In this document: positions 27,983 to 37,886 of the stretch, piece after piece
Layout: each line of letters starts with the position of its first letter
Position numbering within the stretch: position 1 is the first letter of the stretch
From: Bacteroidales bacterium
GTDB lineage: Bacteria > Bacteroidota > Bacteroidia > Bacteroidales > Muribaculaceae
Assembly: GCA_014800845.1 (NCBI GenBank)
Contig: JAAVFJ010000017.1
Span: 1-64,000, forward strand
Length of the DNA stretch: 64,000 nucleotides
Reading direction: 5' to 3'
Position numbers and translations under genes: made by a program
Notes under the pieces: model-generated
The model's database searches: none
Told to the model about the DNA's origin: nothing
What the model saw: only the letters and a program-made list of their open reading frames with translations

Positions 27983-30900
27983 ATGAAACACGTTTGTTTT
28001 CACTTGAATCGGAAGTTCTGGGCCACAATGATTATGCTGCTGGCCTTCACACTTCCCGCTTTAGCTCAGAAAATCAACGTCCACTGTCATGTGGTCGATG
28101 AGACGGGCGAAGAGCTCATCGGTGCTTCCGTAATGGAAAAGGGCACCCAAAACGGCGCGGCAACCGACTTCGATGGCAACTGCGACCTTACGGTCAATCC
28201 CCATGCCACCCTGGTTGTAAGCTACGTCGGCTACGATCCTCTTGACGTACCCGTCGAGGGCAAACACGAGCTTCACATCGTGATGAAAGCTAACACCACT
28301 ATGCTGGCTGAAACCGTGGTAATCGGTTATGGCTCAGTGAAGAAGAGCGATGCTACCGGTTCTGTGGCTGTGGTGCAGCCCGACGAAATCGAGGCCGGCA
28401 TCTCAACTTCAGCTCAGGACCTGCTGACCGGCGCAAGCCCCGGTGTGGTTGTAACCAGCTCTGGCGGTAGCCCCGAAGGCGGCGCTGAAATCCGTATCCG
28501 TGGTGGTGCTTCACTCTCAGCGTCTAACGACCCCCTCATCGTGCTCGACGGTGTGCCCCTCTCTAACGACGGCATCACCGGTATGGGTAACCCCCTCTCA
28601 ATGATTTCTCCCGACAACATCGAGAGCATGACCATCCTGAAGGACGCATCTGCTACCGCTATCTACGGTTCTCGTGCATCTAACGGTGTAATCATCATCA
28701 CTACCAAGAAGGGTAAGAGCGGTCGCCCCCAGGTGAACTTCTCTGCTTCTGTAAAGGTAGAGACTGCCCGCAAACGCTGGGATGTGCTCAACGCCTCTGA
28801 ATTCAAGGACAAATTCCTCTCTTACTATGGCCCCGGTGCCGCTCACTACAATGAGGAAGCTATGTCTTACCTCGGCGACACCGACACCAACTGGCAGGAC
28901 CAGATTCTCCGCACTGCAATCTCTCAGGACTACAACCTCTCAATCGGTGGTACTGTAGGCTTCCTTCCCTACCGTATCAGCGGTTCTTACACCGACAACA
29001 AGGGTATCCTCAAGGACAGCCAGATGCAGCGTGTGACCGCAGGCTTCACCCTGAACCCCAAATTCTTCAACGGTCTTCTCCAGATCAACGCCACTGCCAA
29101 GGGCTACTATCTGCGTAACACTTGGAGCGATGAAGGCGCAGTAGGCGCAGCAGTTTCTTTCAACCCCACTGTGCCCGTCTACAGCAACATCCCCACCGGC
29201 AACCCTGATTTCCCCTACTTCTACAATGGTTTCTACACCATCACCGGCAACAATCAGGCGTTCAACATCAACGCTGCACGCAACCCCCTCTCGCTCATCG
29301 ACAGCAAGAATAACTACTCTGACGTGTGGCGTTCTAACGGTAACCTGCAGATCGACTACGCTCTCCACTTCCTCCCCGACCTGCACCTCAACCTCAACCT
29401 CGGTTATGACGTGACCAAGTCTACCGACGACAACTACATCACTCAGAACTCACCCATAGCATGGCACGACTCTCCCAACCAGAACGGCGCCGGTTACTAC
29501 TACCACACCTACAGCGCTTACCGCAACACCATGCTGAACTTCTACCTCAACTATAAGAAGGAATTCGAAGCCATCTACTCTCAACTCGACGTAACCGCCG
29601 GTTACGAATGGCAGCGTTTCGACAACCGCAACCGCAACAATGGTACCGTGTTCACCACTCCCGGTTTCCTCAACCCCGGTGACAACGGCGGTCAGCTCAT
29701 AATTGACAACTCCACTATTGACAAGGTAGGCACCTCTAACGCTCTCGAAAACTTCCCCTACTACTCAGGTAACCTCATCCTCGAGTCATTCTTCGGCCGC
29801 TTGAACTACATGTTCAAAGACACCTACCTGCTCACCTTCACTCTCCGTGACGACGGCACCTCTCGCTTCTCCAAGGACAATCGCTGGGCTCTCTTCCCCG
29901 CTCTTGCTCTGGGCTGGAAGATTTCTAACATGCCCTTCATGGAAGGCTGGGCCGACAACATGAACGAATTCAAGCTCCGTCTCGGCTGGGGTATCACAGG
30001 TCAGCAGTCAGTAGGCGGCTGGTTCCCCTCAGTGCCCATCTACACTCAGTCAACTCAGGGTTCTTACTACCCCAACATCTGGACCGGTACTTACCGCGAC
30101 GCTAACGGCAACATCATCTCTCAGACCTACTACCCCAACGGCTACAACGCAAACCTCAAGTGGGAGGAAACTACCACCTGGAACGTAGGTGTAGACATGG
30201 GCTGGTGGAACAATCGTCTGACCGTAGCGCTCGACTGGTATCTGCGTCAGTCTAAGGACCTGCTCTCTTACATTGCTGTAGCTCCCGGTTCTACCACTAC
30301 CAACATGCTCGACCAGAACATCGGTACTCTCGAGAACCTCGGTCTTGAAGCTACCATCGGCGGCAAGCCCGTGATGACCGATGACTTCACTTGGAACACT
30401 ACTTTCAACGTAGCCTGGAACAAGAACAAAATCACCAAGCTCAACAACGAAGGCACCTACGTGACCACCGGCGGTATCTCAGGCGGTACCGGCAACACCG
30501 TGCAGGTTCACCAGGTAGGCTACCCCGCATTCTCTTACCTCCTCTACGAGCAGGTTTACGACGAAATGGGTCAGCCCCTCGAAGGCGTATATGTTGACCA
30601 GGACGGCAACGGCCAGATCGACTCTAACGACCTCGTGATTAAGCACCACAAGGATCCCACAGTGACCATGAGCTGGAACAACACCTTCGCTTGGAAGAAC
30701 TGGGACCTCGGCATCCAGATGCGCGCCTCTATCGGCAACTACGTTTACAACAATGTTCTGTCCGGCAACTCAGCACTCTCTAAGATGTACCAGAACGGTC
30801 TTAACAACCTCGTGAAGGCTGACCACTACTTCGAGAGCTCTGACCTGCTGATGAGCGACTACTGGCTGGAGAACGCCGGCTATGTGCGCTGCGACAACAT

Positions 30901-31087
30901 TACCCTGGGCTACACCTGGACCGACCTCATCGACGGCAACCTCCGTCTGCGTCTCTACGGTGCTGTGCAGAACCCCTTCGTAATCACCCGTTACCGCGGC
31001 ATCGATCCTGAGATTCCCTCCGGTATCGACAACAGCGTTTACCCCCGTCCCGTTTCATTCACTCTCGGTGTAATCGCTACATTCTAA
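27983..31087 (+). CDS. SusC/RagA family TonB-linked outer-membrane transporter
   Basis: 1034 residues. A signal peptide ends near ALA at about 28. A CarboxypepD_reg-like domain follows (about 31-105, with VVDETGEELIGASV and DFDGNCDL), then the TonB box region (ETVVIGYGSVKKSD), the plug (LTGASPGVVV, IRIRGGASLSASNDPLIVLDG, ILKDASATAIYGSRASNGVI) and a barrel ending in IATF. With SusD it forms the lidded outer-membrane importer for oligosaccharides. Codon use is strongly biased to a few codons, suggesting high expression. A SusD gene follows 39 bases downstream. The glycan is unknown. Confidence 0.95.
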   Translation: MKHVCFHLNRKFWATMIMLLAFTLPALAQKINVHCHVVDETGEELIGASVMEKGTQNGAATDFDGNCDLTVNPHATLVVSYVGYDPLDVPVEGKHELHIVMKANTTMLAETVVIGYGSVKKSDATGSVAVVQPDEIEAGISTSAQDLLTGASPGVVVTSSGGSPEGGAEIRIRGGASLSASNDPLIVLDGVPLSNDGITGMGNPLSMISPDNIESMTILKDASATAIYGSRASNGVIIITTKKGKSGRPQVNFSASVKVETARKRWDVLNASEFKDKFLSYYGPGAAHYNEEAMSYLGDTDTNWQDQILRTAISQDYNLSIGGTVGFLPYRISGSYTDNKGILKDSQMQRVTAGFTLNPKFFNGLLQINATAKGYYLRNTWSDEGAVGAAVSFNPTVPVYSNIPTGNPDFPYFYNGFYTITGNNQAFNINAARNPLSLIDSKNNYSDVWRSNGNLQIDYALHFLPDLHLNLNLGYDVTKSTDDNYITQNSPIAWHDSPNQNGAGYYYHTYSAYRNTMLNFYLNYKKEFEAIYSQLDVTAGYEWQRFDNRNRNNGTVFTTPGFLNPGDNGGQLIIDNSTIDKVGTSNALENFPYYSGNLILESFFGRLNYMFKDTYLLTFTLRDDGTSRFSKDNRWALFPALALGWKISNMPFMEGWADNMNEFKLRLGWGITGQQSVGGWFPSVPIYTQSTQGSYYPNIWTGTYRDANGNIISQTYYPNGYNANLKWEETTTWNVGVDMGWWNNRLTVALDWYLRQSKDLLSYIAVAPGSTTTNMLDQNIGTLENLGLEATIGGKPVMTDDFTWNTTFNVAWNKNKITKLNNEGTYVTTGGISGGTGNTVQVHQVGYPAFSYLLYEQVYDEMGQPLEGVYVDQDGNGQIDSNDLVIKHHKDPTVTMSWNNTFAWKNWDLGIQMRASIGNYVYNNVLSGNSALSKMYQNGLNNLVKADHYFESSDLLMSDYWLENAGYVRCDNITLGYTWTDLIDGNLRLRLYGAVQNPFVITRYRGIDPEIPSGIDNSVYPRPVSFTLGVIATF

Positions 31088-31126
31088 TTGGTCAACAAAT
31101 TCACTCGCAATTAAGAATCAAAATTT

Positions 31127-32929
31127 ATGAAATCATATATCAATAAATTCTTGATGGGTGCTGCCCTCGTTTGCACAATGGGCCTCGGCTCTTGTATCAA
31201 CGACCTTGACCAGCTCCCGAAGAATCCTACAAGCATCGACCCCGGTAAGTTCCAGGAGAATCCTAAGGAATACATAGGCGGTGTAATGGGTAAGTGTTAC
31301 AGCGGCATCGCAGTGTCCGGCCAGTCCGGTGCGGGCGGCGACGCTGACATCTCCGGCCTCGATGGCGGTACCTCATGTTGGAGCCGCGCTATCTATATGC
31401 TCAATGAGTTCACCACCGACGAATGTAAGTGGATCTGGCCCGACGCAGGTATCGTGGACCTCGTGACCTCAACCTGGTCAGACCAGAACGCTAACATCTT
31501 CGGCACTTACTCTCGTCTCTACACTCACATAGCTATCTGTAATGAGTTCATGCGCCTGATCAACAATGCCGGCGAATATGGCATCAGCTTCCCCGAGCAG
31601 GCATCAGGCAATCAGGTGTCTCGCGCTGAGGTTAACCAGCTCCTGCTGGAAGCCCGCGCTCTGCGTGACCTCTCTTACTTCTATGTGATCGACCTCTTCG
31701 GCAACGCTGCTCTCTGCTGGGACGACCAGGAACCCGGTTCCAACCCCGTGCCCACCACCCGCACCGAGCTTTATAACAAGGTTGTGGCCGACCTCGAGAA
31801 CATCCTCGCTCCCGAGTCCGGCTGGAAGGACTCAGGCATCTACGGCCGCATCGGTCGCGACGCTGTAGAGGCTCTTCTCGTGAAGTTCTACCTCAATGCT
31901 GAAGTGTTCAGCGGCAAAGCTGAATGGCAGAAGTGCTGGGATATGGCTCAGACCATCATCAAGCGCCACCAGGGCAGCGGCTTCCAGAACTCAGGTCTCG
32001 CTGAGGACTACCTCGCCCTTTTCTGCGGCAACAACGACATCTTCGGCCCCGGCGGTTCACTCAAGTCTCAGTATGAGAACCTCTGGACCATCCCTTACTC
32101 TTACCAGCTCACCGAGTCTTACGGCGGTTCATTCTTCCTCATGGCTGCTGCCTACACCGACAGCGCTGTTGCCACTCCCGGTTGGTATGGCATGAACGCC
32201 CAGTGGACTTGTATGCACACAACCCGTCAGTTTGCCGAGACTTTCAACTTCTCTGCCCCCAAACAGTTTGTTGACAAGAACGGCAACGTGACCGAATACA
32301 TCGGCACTAACGACGACCGTTGCTATCTCTGGCTCGACGCCTCTCAGGGCTTCTCAATGGACAACACTGACTTCTCTACCTTCAAGGACGGCTATGTACC
32401 CATCAAGTTCACCAACGTAGAGTGTGACGCCACCACCGGTCTGCTCCCCCGCTGGAATGACCCCGAAACCGGTCTGCCCCGCGTAGGTGTCCACGACCTC
32501 AACAACTCCGACAACTACGGTATCGATGCCGGTTACACCTTCCCCAACACTGACCTTCCCTTGATTCGTCTGGCTGAAATCTATCTGTCAGCTGCCGAAG
32601 CTCATCTGCGTGGCGGTGTAGGTAATGCTACTGACGCGCTCCAGTATGTCAATTATGTGCGTGAGCGCGCTAAGGTGCAGCGCTTCACCGTGGCTCAGTT
32701 CACTCTGCCCAACATCCTTGAGGAGCGCGGTCGTGAGCTCTACTGGGAGAACTGCCGCCGCACCGACCTCATCCGTTTCGGCAAATTTACCAATGGTTAC
32801 AACTGGAACTGGAAGAACGGTGCAGCTTACGGTACTGACATCGCCTCTCACATGACTCTCTTCCCCATCCCCAGCCAGGTTCGTTCAGCTTACGCTGCCG
32901 GTACTTATCCTCAGAACCCCGGTTATTAA
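31127..32929 (+). CDS. SusD/RagB family nutrient-binding outer-membrane lipoprotein
   Basis: 600 residues. Lipobox LGSC gives the acylated Cys at 23. The helical TPR-rich core has LLEARALRDLSYFYVIDLFGNAAL (here listed in parts: LLEARALRDL, SYFYVIDLFG) and the C-terminal segment ERGRELYWENCRRTDLIRFG, hallmark motifs of SusD. It sits as a lid on the SusC barrel and captures glycan at the cell surface. It directly follows the SusC gene and precedes SusE/SusF-type genes, the order of the classical starch utilisation locus. Confidence 0.94.
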   Translation: MKSYINKFLMGAALVCTMGLGSCINDLDQLPKNPTSIDPGKFQENPKEYIGGVMGKCYSGIAVSGQSGAGGDADISGLDGGTSCWSRAIYMLNEFTTDECKWIWPDAGIVDLVTSTWSDQNANIFGTYSRLYTHIAICNEFMRLINNAGEYGISFPEQASGNQVSRAEVNQLLLEARALRDLSYFYVIDLFGNAALCWDDQEPGSNPVPTTRTELYNKVVADLENILAPESGWKDSGIYGRIGRDAVEALLVKFYLNAEVFSGKAEWQKCWDMAQTIIKRHQGSGFQNSGLAEDYLALFCGNNDIFGPGGSLKSQYENLWTIPYSYQLTESYGGSFFLMAAAYTDSAVATPGWYGMNAQWTCMHTTRQFAETFNFSAPKQFVDKNGNVTEYIGTNDDRCYLWLDASQGFSMDNTDFSTFKDGYVPIKFTNVECDATTGLLPRWNDPETGLPRVGVHDLNNSDNYGIDAGYTFPNTDLPLIRLAEIYLSAAEAHLRGGVGNATDALQYVNYVRERAKVQRFTVAQFTLPNILEERGRELYWENCRRTDLIRFGKFTNGYNWNWKNGAAYGTDIASHMTLFPIPSQVRSAYAAGTYPQNPGY

Positions 32930-32962
32930 TTGTCAACCTTACAAATCACAGATTCCACAAAA

Positions 32963-33844
32963 ATGAAAAAGATATCAATCTTAATGGCTCTGATGATGCT
33001 TGTAGGCCTCGCCTCAACATCATGTAAGCGCGACACTCAGCCGCGTATCGAGAAGCCCACCGAGTTTGTGCTCAATACCCCTCCGTTTGCTGCCAACACT
33101 CTCATCCTGACCGAAGAGGGTACTTTCAAGATGACCTGCTCTCAGCCTAACTACGGCCCCGCCGTGTGCGCTGACTACGCTCTTGAAGCCTCAATCCAGG
33201 ACCCCGAGAAGGTGGCTGACCCCGAGGTGATGATGCTCACCACTCACAGCACCACCGCTGCTATGGAACTCCCCGCAAGCGAACTCGCGCTGGCTATGTG
33301 TCAGCTCATGGGCGCTGTGGACGAGGCTAACGCCGACAAATATGATCCCGCTGTGCGCCCCGTGTGGGTGCGTGCCGTAGCTTCTGTGCCCGGCGCTGAC
33401 TACGCTACCGTTCGCTCTAACTGGGTGAAGCTTGACAATGTTCAGCCCTACTTCGCTGTGCCTGTGCCCGGTAAGCTCTGGCTCATCGGCGACGTCACTG
33501 GCTGGGACATCAACAACCCCACTCCCGAATATATCCTTCAGGAGGACATGGATGCCATCGGCTCTAAGATCTATTCCGGCACCTTCCCCATCGCTTCCGA
33601 CAAGGCTGCAGGCGGCTTCCGCTTCTTCCTCGAACTCGGCAACTGGGACAACATCGCAGTTCAGATCGGTTCTGCCGAGCCCAACTTCTGGGAAGAGCAC
33701 ATCTCCCTCGACGCTGATGGCGCTTACTCCGGCGCTTGCTTCTGGGGCCAGGGTAACTGGGACATCGACAACCACCCGGGCGGCAACCTCAAAATGACTG
33801 TTGACCTCAACACTATGAAGGTTTACTTCGAAGCCGTTGACTAA
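32963..33844 (+). CDS. SusE-like surface glycan-binding lipoprotein
   Basis: 293 residues from the ATG at 32963. Lipobox STSC gives the acylated Cys at 21. An N-terminal SusE-type Ig-like domain (about 30-130, with EFVLNTPPF) and a C-terminal carbohydrate-binding-like domain (LWLIGDVTGWDINNP, about 175-293) are seen. Aromatic residues (Trp, Tyr) in the last domain could stack on sugars. It follows SusD by 33 bases and probably binds the same glycan outside the cell. Confidence 0.85.
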   Translation: MKKISILMALMMLVGLASTSCKRDTQPRIEKPTEFVLNTPPFAANTLILTEEGTFKMTCSQPNYGPAVCADYALEASIQDPEKVADPEVMMLTTHSTTAAMELPASELALAMCQLMGAVDEANADKYDPAVRPVWVRAVASVPGADYATVRSNWVKLDNVQPYFAVPVPGKLWLIGDVTGWDINNPTPEYILQEDMDAIGSKIYSGTFPIASDKAAGGFRFFLELGNWDNIAVQIGSAEPNFWEEHISLDADGAYSGACFWGQGNWDIDNHPGGNLKMTVDLNTMKVYFEAVD

Positions 33845-33875
33845 TCATTCACAACCATGCCGGTAAGGGAGGGGG

Positions 33876-33925
33876 CTCTCCGAGTCCTCCGAGAACTCTG
33901 AGAACTCCGAGTCCTCCAGAAACTC
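33876..33925 (+). repeat. Two-copy imperfect tandem repeat, ~27-bp period
   Basis: The segment CTCCGAGTCCTCC recurs at about 33878 and 33905, each followed by GAGAACTC or AGAAACTC. It lies in the 124-base gap between the SusE-like and SusF-like genes. It may influence mRNA stability; no function is assigned. Confidence 0.55.
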
Positions 33926-33968
33926 CGGGCTCCTTTCCTGCCGGCAACAAAAAGCAAAACCAATCATA

Positions 33969-34991
33969 ATGAAAAAAATAGCATTCTTCTGCTGCGCCCT
34001 TCTTGCGTTAGGCTTTGCCTCATGTGATGACAAGTCTGATATGGGCATCATGCAGGTTAATCCTCAGCTCCCCGAAGTGGCCCCCTCAGAGCTCGCTCCC
34101 GTAGTGGCTTCAGAGATAGCCGGCTCTTCAATCAACCTCAATGGTCTCGGCGAGATTCCCGCAATCTCTGCTCCCGCCATAGAAAATCTTCCCGCCGGCA
34201 CTGATGTGGTCTATGACATGCAGGTAGCCACCAAGGCCGATTTCTCTGACGCTGAGACCATCCCCGTAGTTGACGGCAAAGTATCTGCTGCAGAGTGGAA
34301 CAAATACTTCCGCAACTCTTTCGGCATGAACAACCGCGCTGAAGCCAACTACGTTCGCTTCCTCGCCTACTTCGTGCAGGGAACACAGCGCTACCGCGTA
34401 GGTGACCTCGACACATTCTACGGTTCTCACAAACTCACCGTGACCCCCGTGTCATTCACCTATCCTACCATCACCTGTAACACAGCCGACGGTGCAATGT
34501 ACCTCGCTGACTTCGATGGTGACGGCGCTCTCTATCAGGGTCTCGTAAACCTGGACGGCAACTTCACCTTCACCATCAACGGTAAGGAGTATGGCCTGGC
34601 TTCAGGCAGCGAGCTCGAGCTCGGCAACAAGCCCTGCTCTGTGAAGACAGCCGCTCTCTACATTGTCAACGTAAACTACGCCGACGACAAATACACCTTC
34701 ACCACCACTCAGGTGCGTAACTTCGGTGCCATCGGCGACTTCTCAAGCTGGTCAAAGCAGACTAACCTGACTCAGGCCGGCAAGACCTTCACCGGCGATG
34801 TGGACTTCGGCGACAATGCTGAGGGCGAGTTCAAGTTCCGTATGAGCAACAACAACTCCTACACACTTGGCGGCTACCAGTATGACCTGCTCTTCGGCGG
34901 TGCCAACATGGTAGTGCCCGGTGCCGGTACTTACACCGTGACTGTAGATTTCTCTAACTTCCCCTACACCTACACCGCTGTAAAGAAGTAA
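33969..34991 (+). CDS. SusF-like surface glycan-binding lipoprotein
   Basis: 340 residues. Lipobox FASC gives the acylated Cys at 19. An N-terminal Ig-like segment with the SusE/F style (ISAPAIENLPAGTDVVYDMQV) is followed by two tandem binding-type domains (about 160-245 and 250-340; FGAIGDFSSWSKQ marks the last). It is the fourth gene of the Sus-like operon and is followed by a strong terminator, so the locus carries no glycoside hydrolase on this transcript. Confidence 0.82.
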   Translation: MKKIAFFCCALLALGFASCDDKSDMGIMQVNPQLPEVAPSELAPVVASEIAGSSINLNGLGEIPAISAPAIENLPAGTDVVYDMQVATKADFSDAETIPVVDGKVSAAEWNKYFRNSFGMNNRAEANYVRFLAYFVQGTQRYRVGDLDTFYGSHKLTVTPVSFTYPTITCNTADGAMYLADFDGDGALYQGLVNLDGNFTFTINGKEYGLASGSELELGNKPCSVKTAALYIVNVNYADDKYTFTTTQVRNFGAIGDFSSWSKQTNLTQAGKTFTGDVDFGDNAEGEFKFRMSNNNSYTLGGYQYDLLFGGANMVVPGAGTYTVTVDFSNFPYTYTAVKK

Positions 34992-35019
34992 TCGAAAAAC
35001 ACCTATAATCTCAAATGCG

Positions 35020-35051
35020 GCGGGGGGCTCCATCGGGAGTCTCCCGCTTTT
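35020..35051 (+). terminator. Terminator of the Sus-like operon
   Basis: GCGGG...CTCC pairs with GGAG...CCCGC (35020-35046) and is followed by TTTTATT, 29 bases after the SusF-like stop. Confidence 0.8.
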
Positions 35052-35099
35052 ATTGTGTTGAATTGCGAAAATATGTTTTTAAACATATAAAATTATTTT

Positions 35100-35127
35100 T
35101 TGAGGGATGGTATAATTTGTAACTTTG
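35100..35127 (+). promoter_or_regulatory. Promoter of the small sorted surface protein gene
   Basis: TTG at 35100-35102 and TAACTTTG at 35120-35127, with a slightly short spacer of 17 bases. The leader to the ATG at 35219 is about 87 bases. Confidence 0.5.
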
Positions 35128-35218
35128 CAGCGATTTTTGGTATCGAAATATCCCGTGGTTGCCAAAAATGACAGGAATGAAATAATTCAGATAACGTTTA
35201 ACTAATAAATTCCTCTTT

Positions 35219-36082
35219 ATGAAGAAATTTTACGCAATTGCAGCAGCTGCTATGACAGCTCTTTCAATGAACGCTCAGCTCTACGTAGTAGGCGCAGGTG
35301 AAGGCCTCGCTTGGGAACCCACTGATCCCATGGTAGTTGAGCTCGAAAATGGTGCTTACACTTTCGAAATCAACGACCTCACTCAGTTCCAGATCTCTAC
35401 CGAGCTCGGCGATTGGGATACTTTCAACACCGCTAAGTACATGCCCACTGCTGCTCTCACTGAAGAGAACCTCGGTACTGCTGTAGAGCTCGCTCTCGGT
35501 GGCGAAGGCAACATCTCTACTCCCTGGAAGGGTGACTACAAGGTAGTAGTAGCAGGTGACCTCAGCACTATCACTCTTACTACTGACACTCCCAAGCCCG
35601 ATCCTAACGCCGCTAAGGAAATCTATCTGCGTGGTGGTATGAATGAATGGGGCTCTCCCGCCGAATGGATGTTCTCTCACAAGGAGGGTAATGATTACTA
35701 CTTTGTTTGTAAGGACGCTACTATGATTCCCGCAGGTACTTCATTAAAGATTGCCGACGCTGACTGGAACGTATACAACTACGGTGCTAACGGCCCTATC
35801 ACTATTGATGACGAATCTTGGTGGAACTACAATGACCAGGATTCACTGATGACTGAGGACTTCGAAGGCACAGTATATATCACTCTTCCCGAGGAAGAAC
35901 GCGGCGAGCTGACAGTATTGTTCAAGTCAGGTGTATTCGAAAATAGCGCTGTTGAGACTATCGCAGTGGCTAACGGCGAAGCTGAATACTTCAACCTCCA
36001 GGGTGTACGTGTGGCTAACCCCGCTCAGGGTCTCTACATCGTTCGTCAGGGTGGTGTAGTAACCAAGCAGGTTATCCGCTAA
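35219..36082 (+). CDS. Secreted carbohydrate-binding-like protein with C-terminal sorting tail
   Basis: 287 residues. A signal peptide ends near MNAQ (about 19). An N-terminal domain (20-120, YVVGAGEGLAWEP) and a second one (about 130-240, IYLRGGMNEWGS) resemble the SusE/F or starch-binding beta-sandwich with exposed Trp residues. The last 30 residues (YFNLQGVRVANP, GLYIVRQGG, KQVIR) resemble a type 9 secretion sorting tail. It is probably a surface or secreted glycan-binding protein working with the adjacent Sus-like operon, but it has its own promoter and terminator. No catalytic residues are recognised. Confidence 0.78.
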   Translation: MKKFYAIAAAAMTALSMNAQLYVVGAGEGLAWEPTDPMVVELENGAYTFEINDLTQFQISTELGDWDTFNTAKYMPTAALTEENLGTAVELALGGEGNISTPWKGDYKVVVAGDLSTITLTTDTPKPDPNAAKEIYLRGGMNEWGSPAEWMFSHKEGNDYYFVCKDATMIPAGTSLKIADADWNVYNYGANGPITIDDESWWNYNDQDSLMTEDFEGTVYITLPEEERGELTVLFKSGVFENSAVETIAVANGEAEYFNLQGVRVANPAQGLYIVRQGGVVTKQVIR

Positions 36083-36114
36083 AAAAACTGTCGCTTAAAG
36101 CGATAAACATAAGG

Positions 36115-36148
36115 GGCTGAGTCAAGGTTTTGGCTCAGCCTTCCTTTT
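36115..36148 (+). terminator. Terminator after the sorted surface protein gene
   Basis: GGCTGAGTCA (36115-36124) pairs with TGGCTCAGCC (36131-36140), followed by TTCCTTTT. Confidence 0.85.
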
Positions 36149-36247
36149 ACTAATGCTCTCCGGCGTTCGCGCCGCCCCCCTCCTCCCCGCCTTGGCCCAC
36201 TCTGGTGAGTGCGCATTTGAACTTATCGAATACTAACTATAACATCT

Positions 36248-37126
36248 ATGACTTTCGTATCTAAAATGTCTTCGCAACTTGTCGCAAGTCGCGTGTTTGA
36301 AATCTTTATCACATTTATCATCATTGTCAACTCAGTGCTCATAGGCATTCAGGTAACCCATGACAACGAGGTTATCACCTTCGTTCAAAACGTTATCCTG
36401 CTTATCTTCACTTTCGAGATATTTGTGCGCTTCGTGGCCGCTGACAACCTTAGGGATTTCTTCAGAAATGGCTGGAATGTGTTTGACCTCTCACTCGTGA
36501 TAATCGGTTGGATACCCGCCGACATAGTGGAGGGTGGTAGCACCATGATGGCGCTCCGAGTGCTCCGTGTCTTCCGTGTGCTCCGCCTGTTGCGCACCTC
36601 AGAGGAAATCAAGCTCATAGTGGCCGTGCTTGTTAAGTCCATGAAATCCATGTCTTACAACGCCATGCTGTTCCTCATCTTCGTCTATCTCTACGCCATC
36701 ATCGGTGTGTCAATATTCCGTCTGCCCGAGCCGGGCGCCATCTCCGGAGCGGAGCTTCAGCGCTACGAAAAGCTTATGGAGGTGGCCCCTCATTCACCCG
36801 CCAACTCCCCTGACCCCTTCGGCAACATACCGGAAGCCGTCTTCACCCTGTTCCGCTCACTCACCGGCGAGGACTGGACAGATCTGCGCTACAATCTGGT
36901 GACCGCTTCCGAAATGGGCGTGATCCACGTGAGTCCTACGGCCATCACCACCTACCACGTCTCCTGGTTCTGCATAGCTGCCTTCCTGCTCCTCAACCTC
37001 GTCACCGGCGCCGTGATCAACAACTACCAGGTAGCTATAGACGAAGCCGAGAGAAAGCGCAAAGTCGCAAAAGGCGAAGAGACCGAAGAGCCCGGAGAAT
37101 ACAAGCTCGAGCCCGTAGAAGCCTAA
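36248..37126 (+). CDS. Voltage-gated-type ion channel (ion transporter family)
   Basis: 292 residues with six transmembrane segments. S4 is clear: ALRVLRVFRVLRLLR has five arginines every third position (104, 107, 110, 113, 116), so voltage sensing is expected. The pore loop reads RSLTGEDWTD (203-212), acidic like sodium/calcium channel filters. S6 is IAAFLLLNLVTGAVINNY, followed by a charged cytoplasmic tail. Four subunits should assemble into one channel in the inner membrane. It is a single gene downstream of a terminator and upstream of the 765-bp repeat element. Ion selectivity is not proven by sequence. Confidence 0.88.
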   Translation: MTFVSKMSSQLVASRVFEIFITFIIIVNSVLIGIQVTHDNEVITFVQNVILLIFTFEIFVRFVAADNLRDFFRNGWNVFDLSLVIIGWIPADIVEGGSTMMALRVLRVFRVLRLLRTSEEIKLIVAVLVKSMKSMSYNAMLFLIFVYLYAIIGVSIFRLPEPGAISGAELQRYEKLMEVAPHSPANSPDPFGNIPEAVFTLFRSLTGEDWTDLRYNLVTASEMGVIHVSPTAITTYHVSWFCIAAFLLLNLVTGAVINNYQVAIDEAERKRKVAKGEETEEPGEYKLEPVEA

Positions 37127-37195
37127 TCTGCCCCTGTAAGGGTTACGGGTTACGGGGGATAGGTTAAGGGCGACAGCTTAAAGGCTGGAACATAT

Positions 37196-37372
37196 TCCCC
37201 ATATCCATGGACCCCGGCAAATCTCAAACCCGCAGCGCATGGAGAGGAGGTTTCCAACCTCCGACAGTAAAAGCAGCGCCCAAACAGCCCACACATGCAG
37301 GCATTACACCGCAAGTCTTGGGTAATATTAACTTATCCTCCTTTAGCGGCAAACGCAAGCGCCCGAAGGGTG
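37196..37372 (+). repeat. Left long inverted arm of the 765-bp element
   Basis: This arm matches the reverse complement of 37610-37784 over most of its length with scattered differences. It includes GGCAAATCTCAAACCCGC, ATGGAGAGGAG, CATGCAGGCATTAC and CTTATCCTCCTTTAGCGG. The divergence shows that the arms are old or are held together only partly by conversion. Confidence 0.7.
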
Positions 37373-37609
37373 CGCCGTTGTGGTTAACCCCTGACGGAGT
37401 CCAATGCAGTTAAAATAAGCCAAGGCCACATTAGTCAGCAAGTCGCTTCGGAGAAGCGATCTGTATGATAACCCCGGAGGATGTTGCAAAACCTCAAAAA
37501 TCACAAAAACAAATTTTGTAACTCCTTGATTTTCAGTACTCGTATTTTTGTGCGGATTGCTAAAAATTGAGTTTTGCAACACCCTCCTATCGAGATTAAT
37601 GGCGCTCCG

Positions 37610-37784
37610 CGCCATGCGTGTGCCGCTAAAGGAGGATAAGTCAACATTACTGGTTTCAAATCTCTGACTTGCTGCGTAATGCCTGCATGTGTGGGCTGTT
37701 TGGGCGATGCCTATGGTGTCGGAGCTTGGAAAGCTCCTCTCCATGGGTTGCGGGTTTGAGATTTGCCGGGGGTGGATATGGGGA
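37610..37784 (-). repeat. Right long inverted arm of the 765-bp element
   Basis: Reverse-complement partner of 37196-37372. It carries the 30-base module at 37623-37652 (starting CCGCTAAAGGAGGATAAG), which recurs at 62064-62093. Confidence 0.7.
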
Positions 37785-37886
37785 TTATGTTTTCTCCTTA
37801 CCCTTATCCTGGCCCCTATAACTCATAACCCGTGACACATAACCCGTAATCTGTCACCCATACCCCTAATCCATCACCCTTAACCC

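Noticed and set aside
37207..37744. Short open frames inside the inverted-repeat element
   Set aside because: They lie in the repeated arms, have no start context and are mirror products of the repeat.
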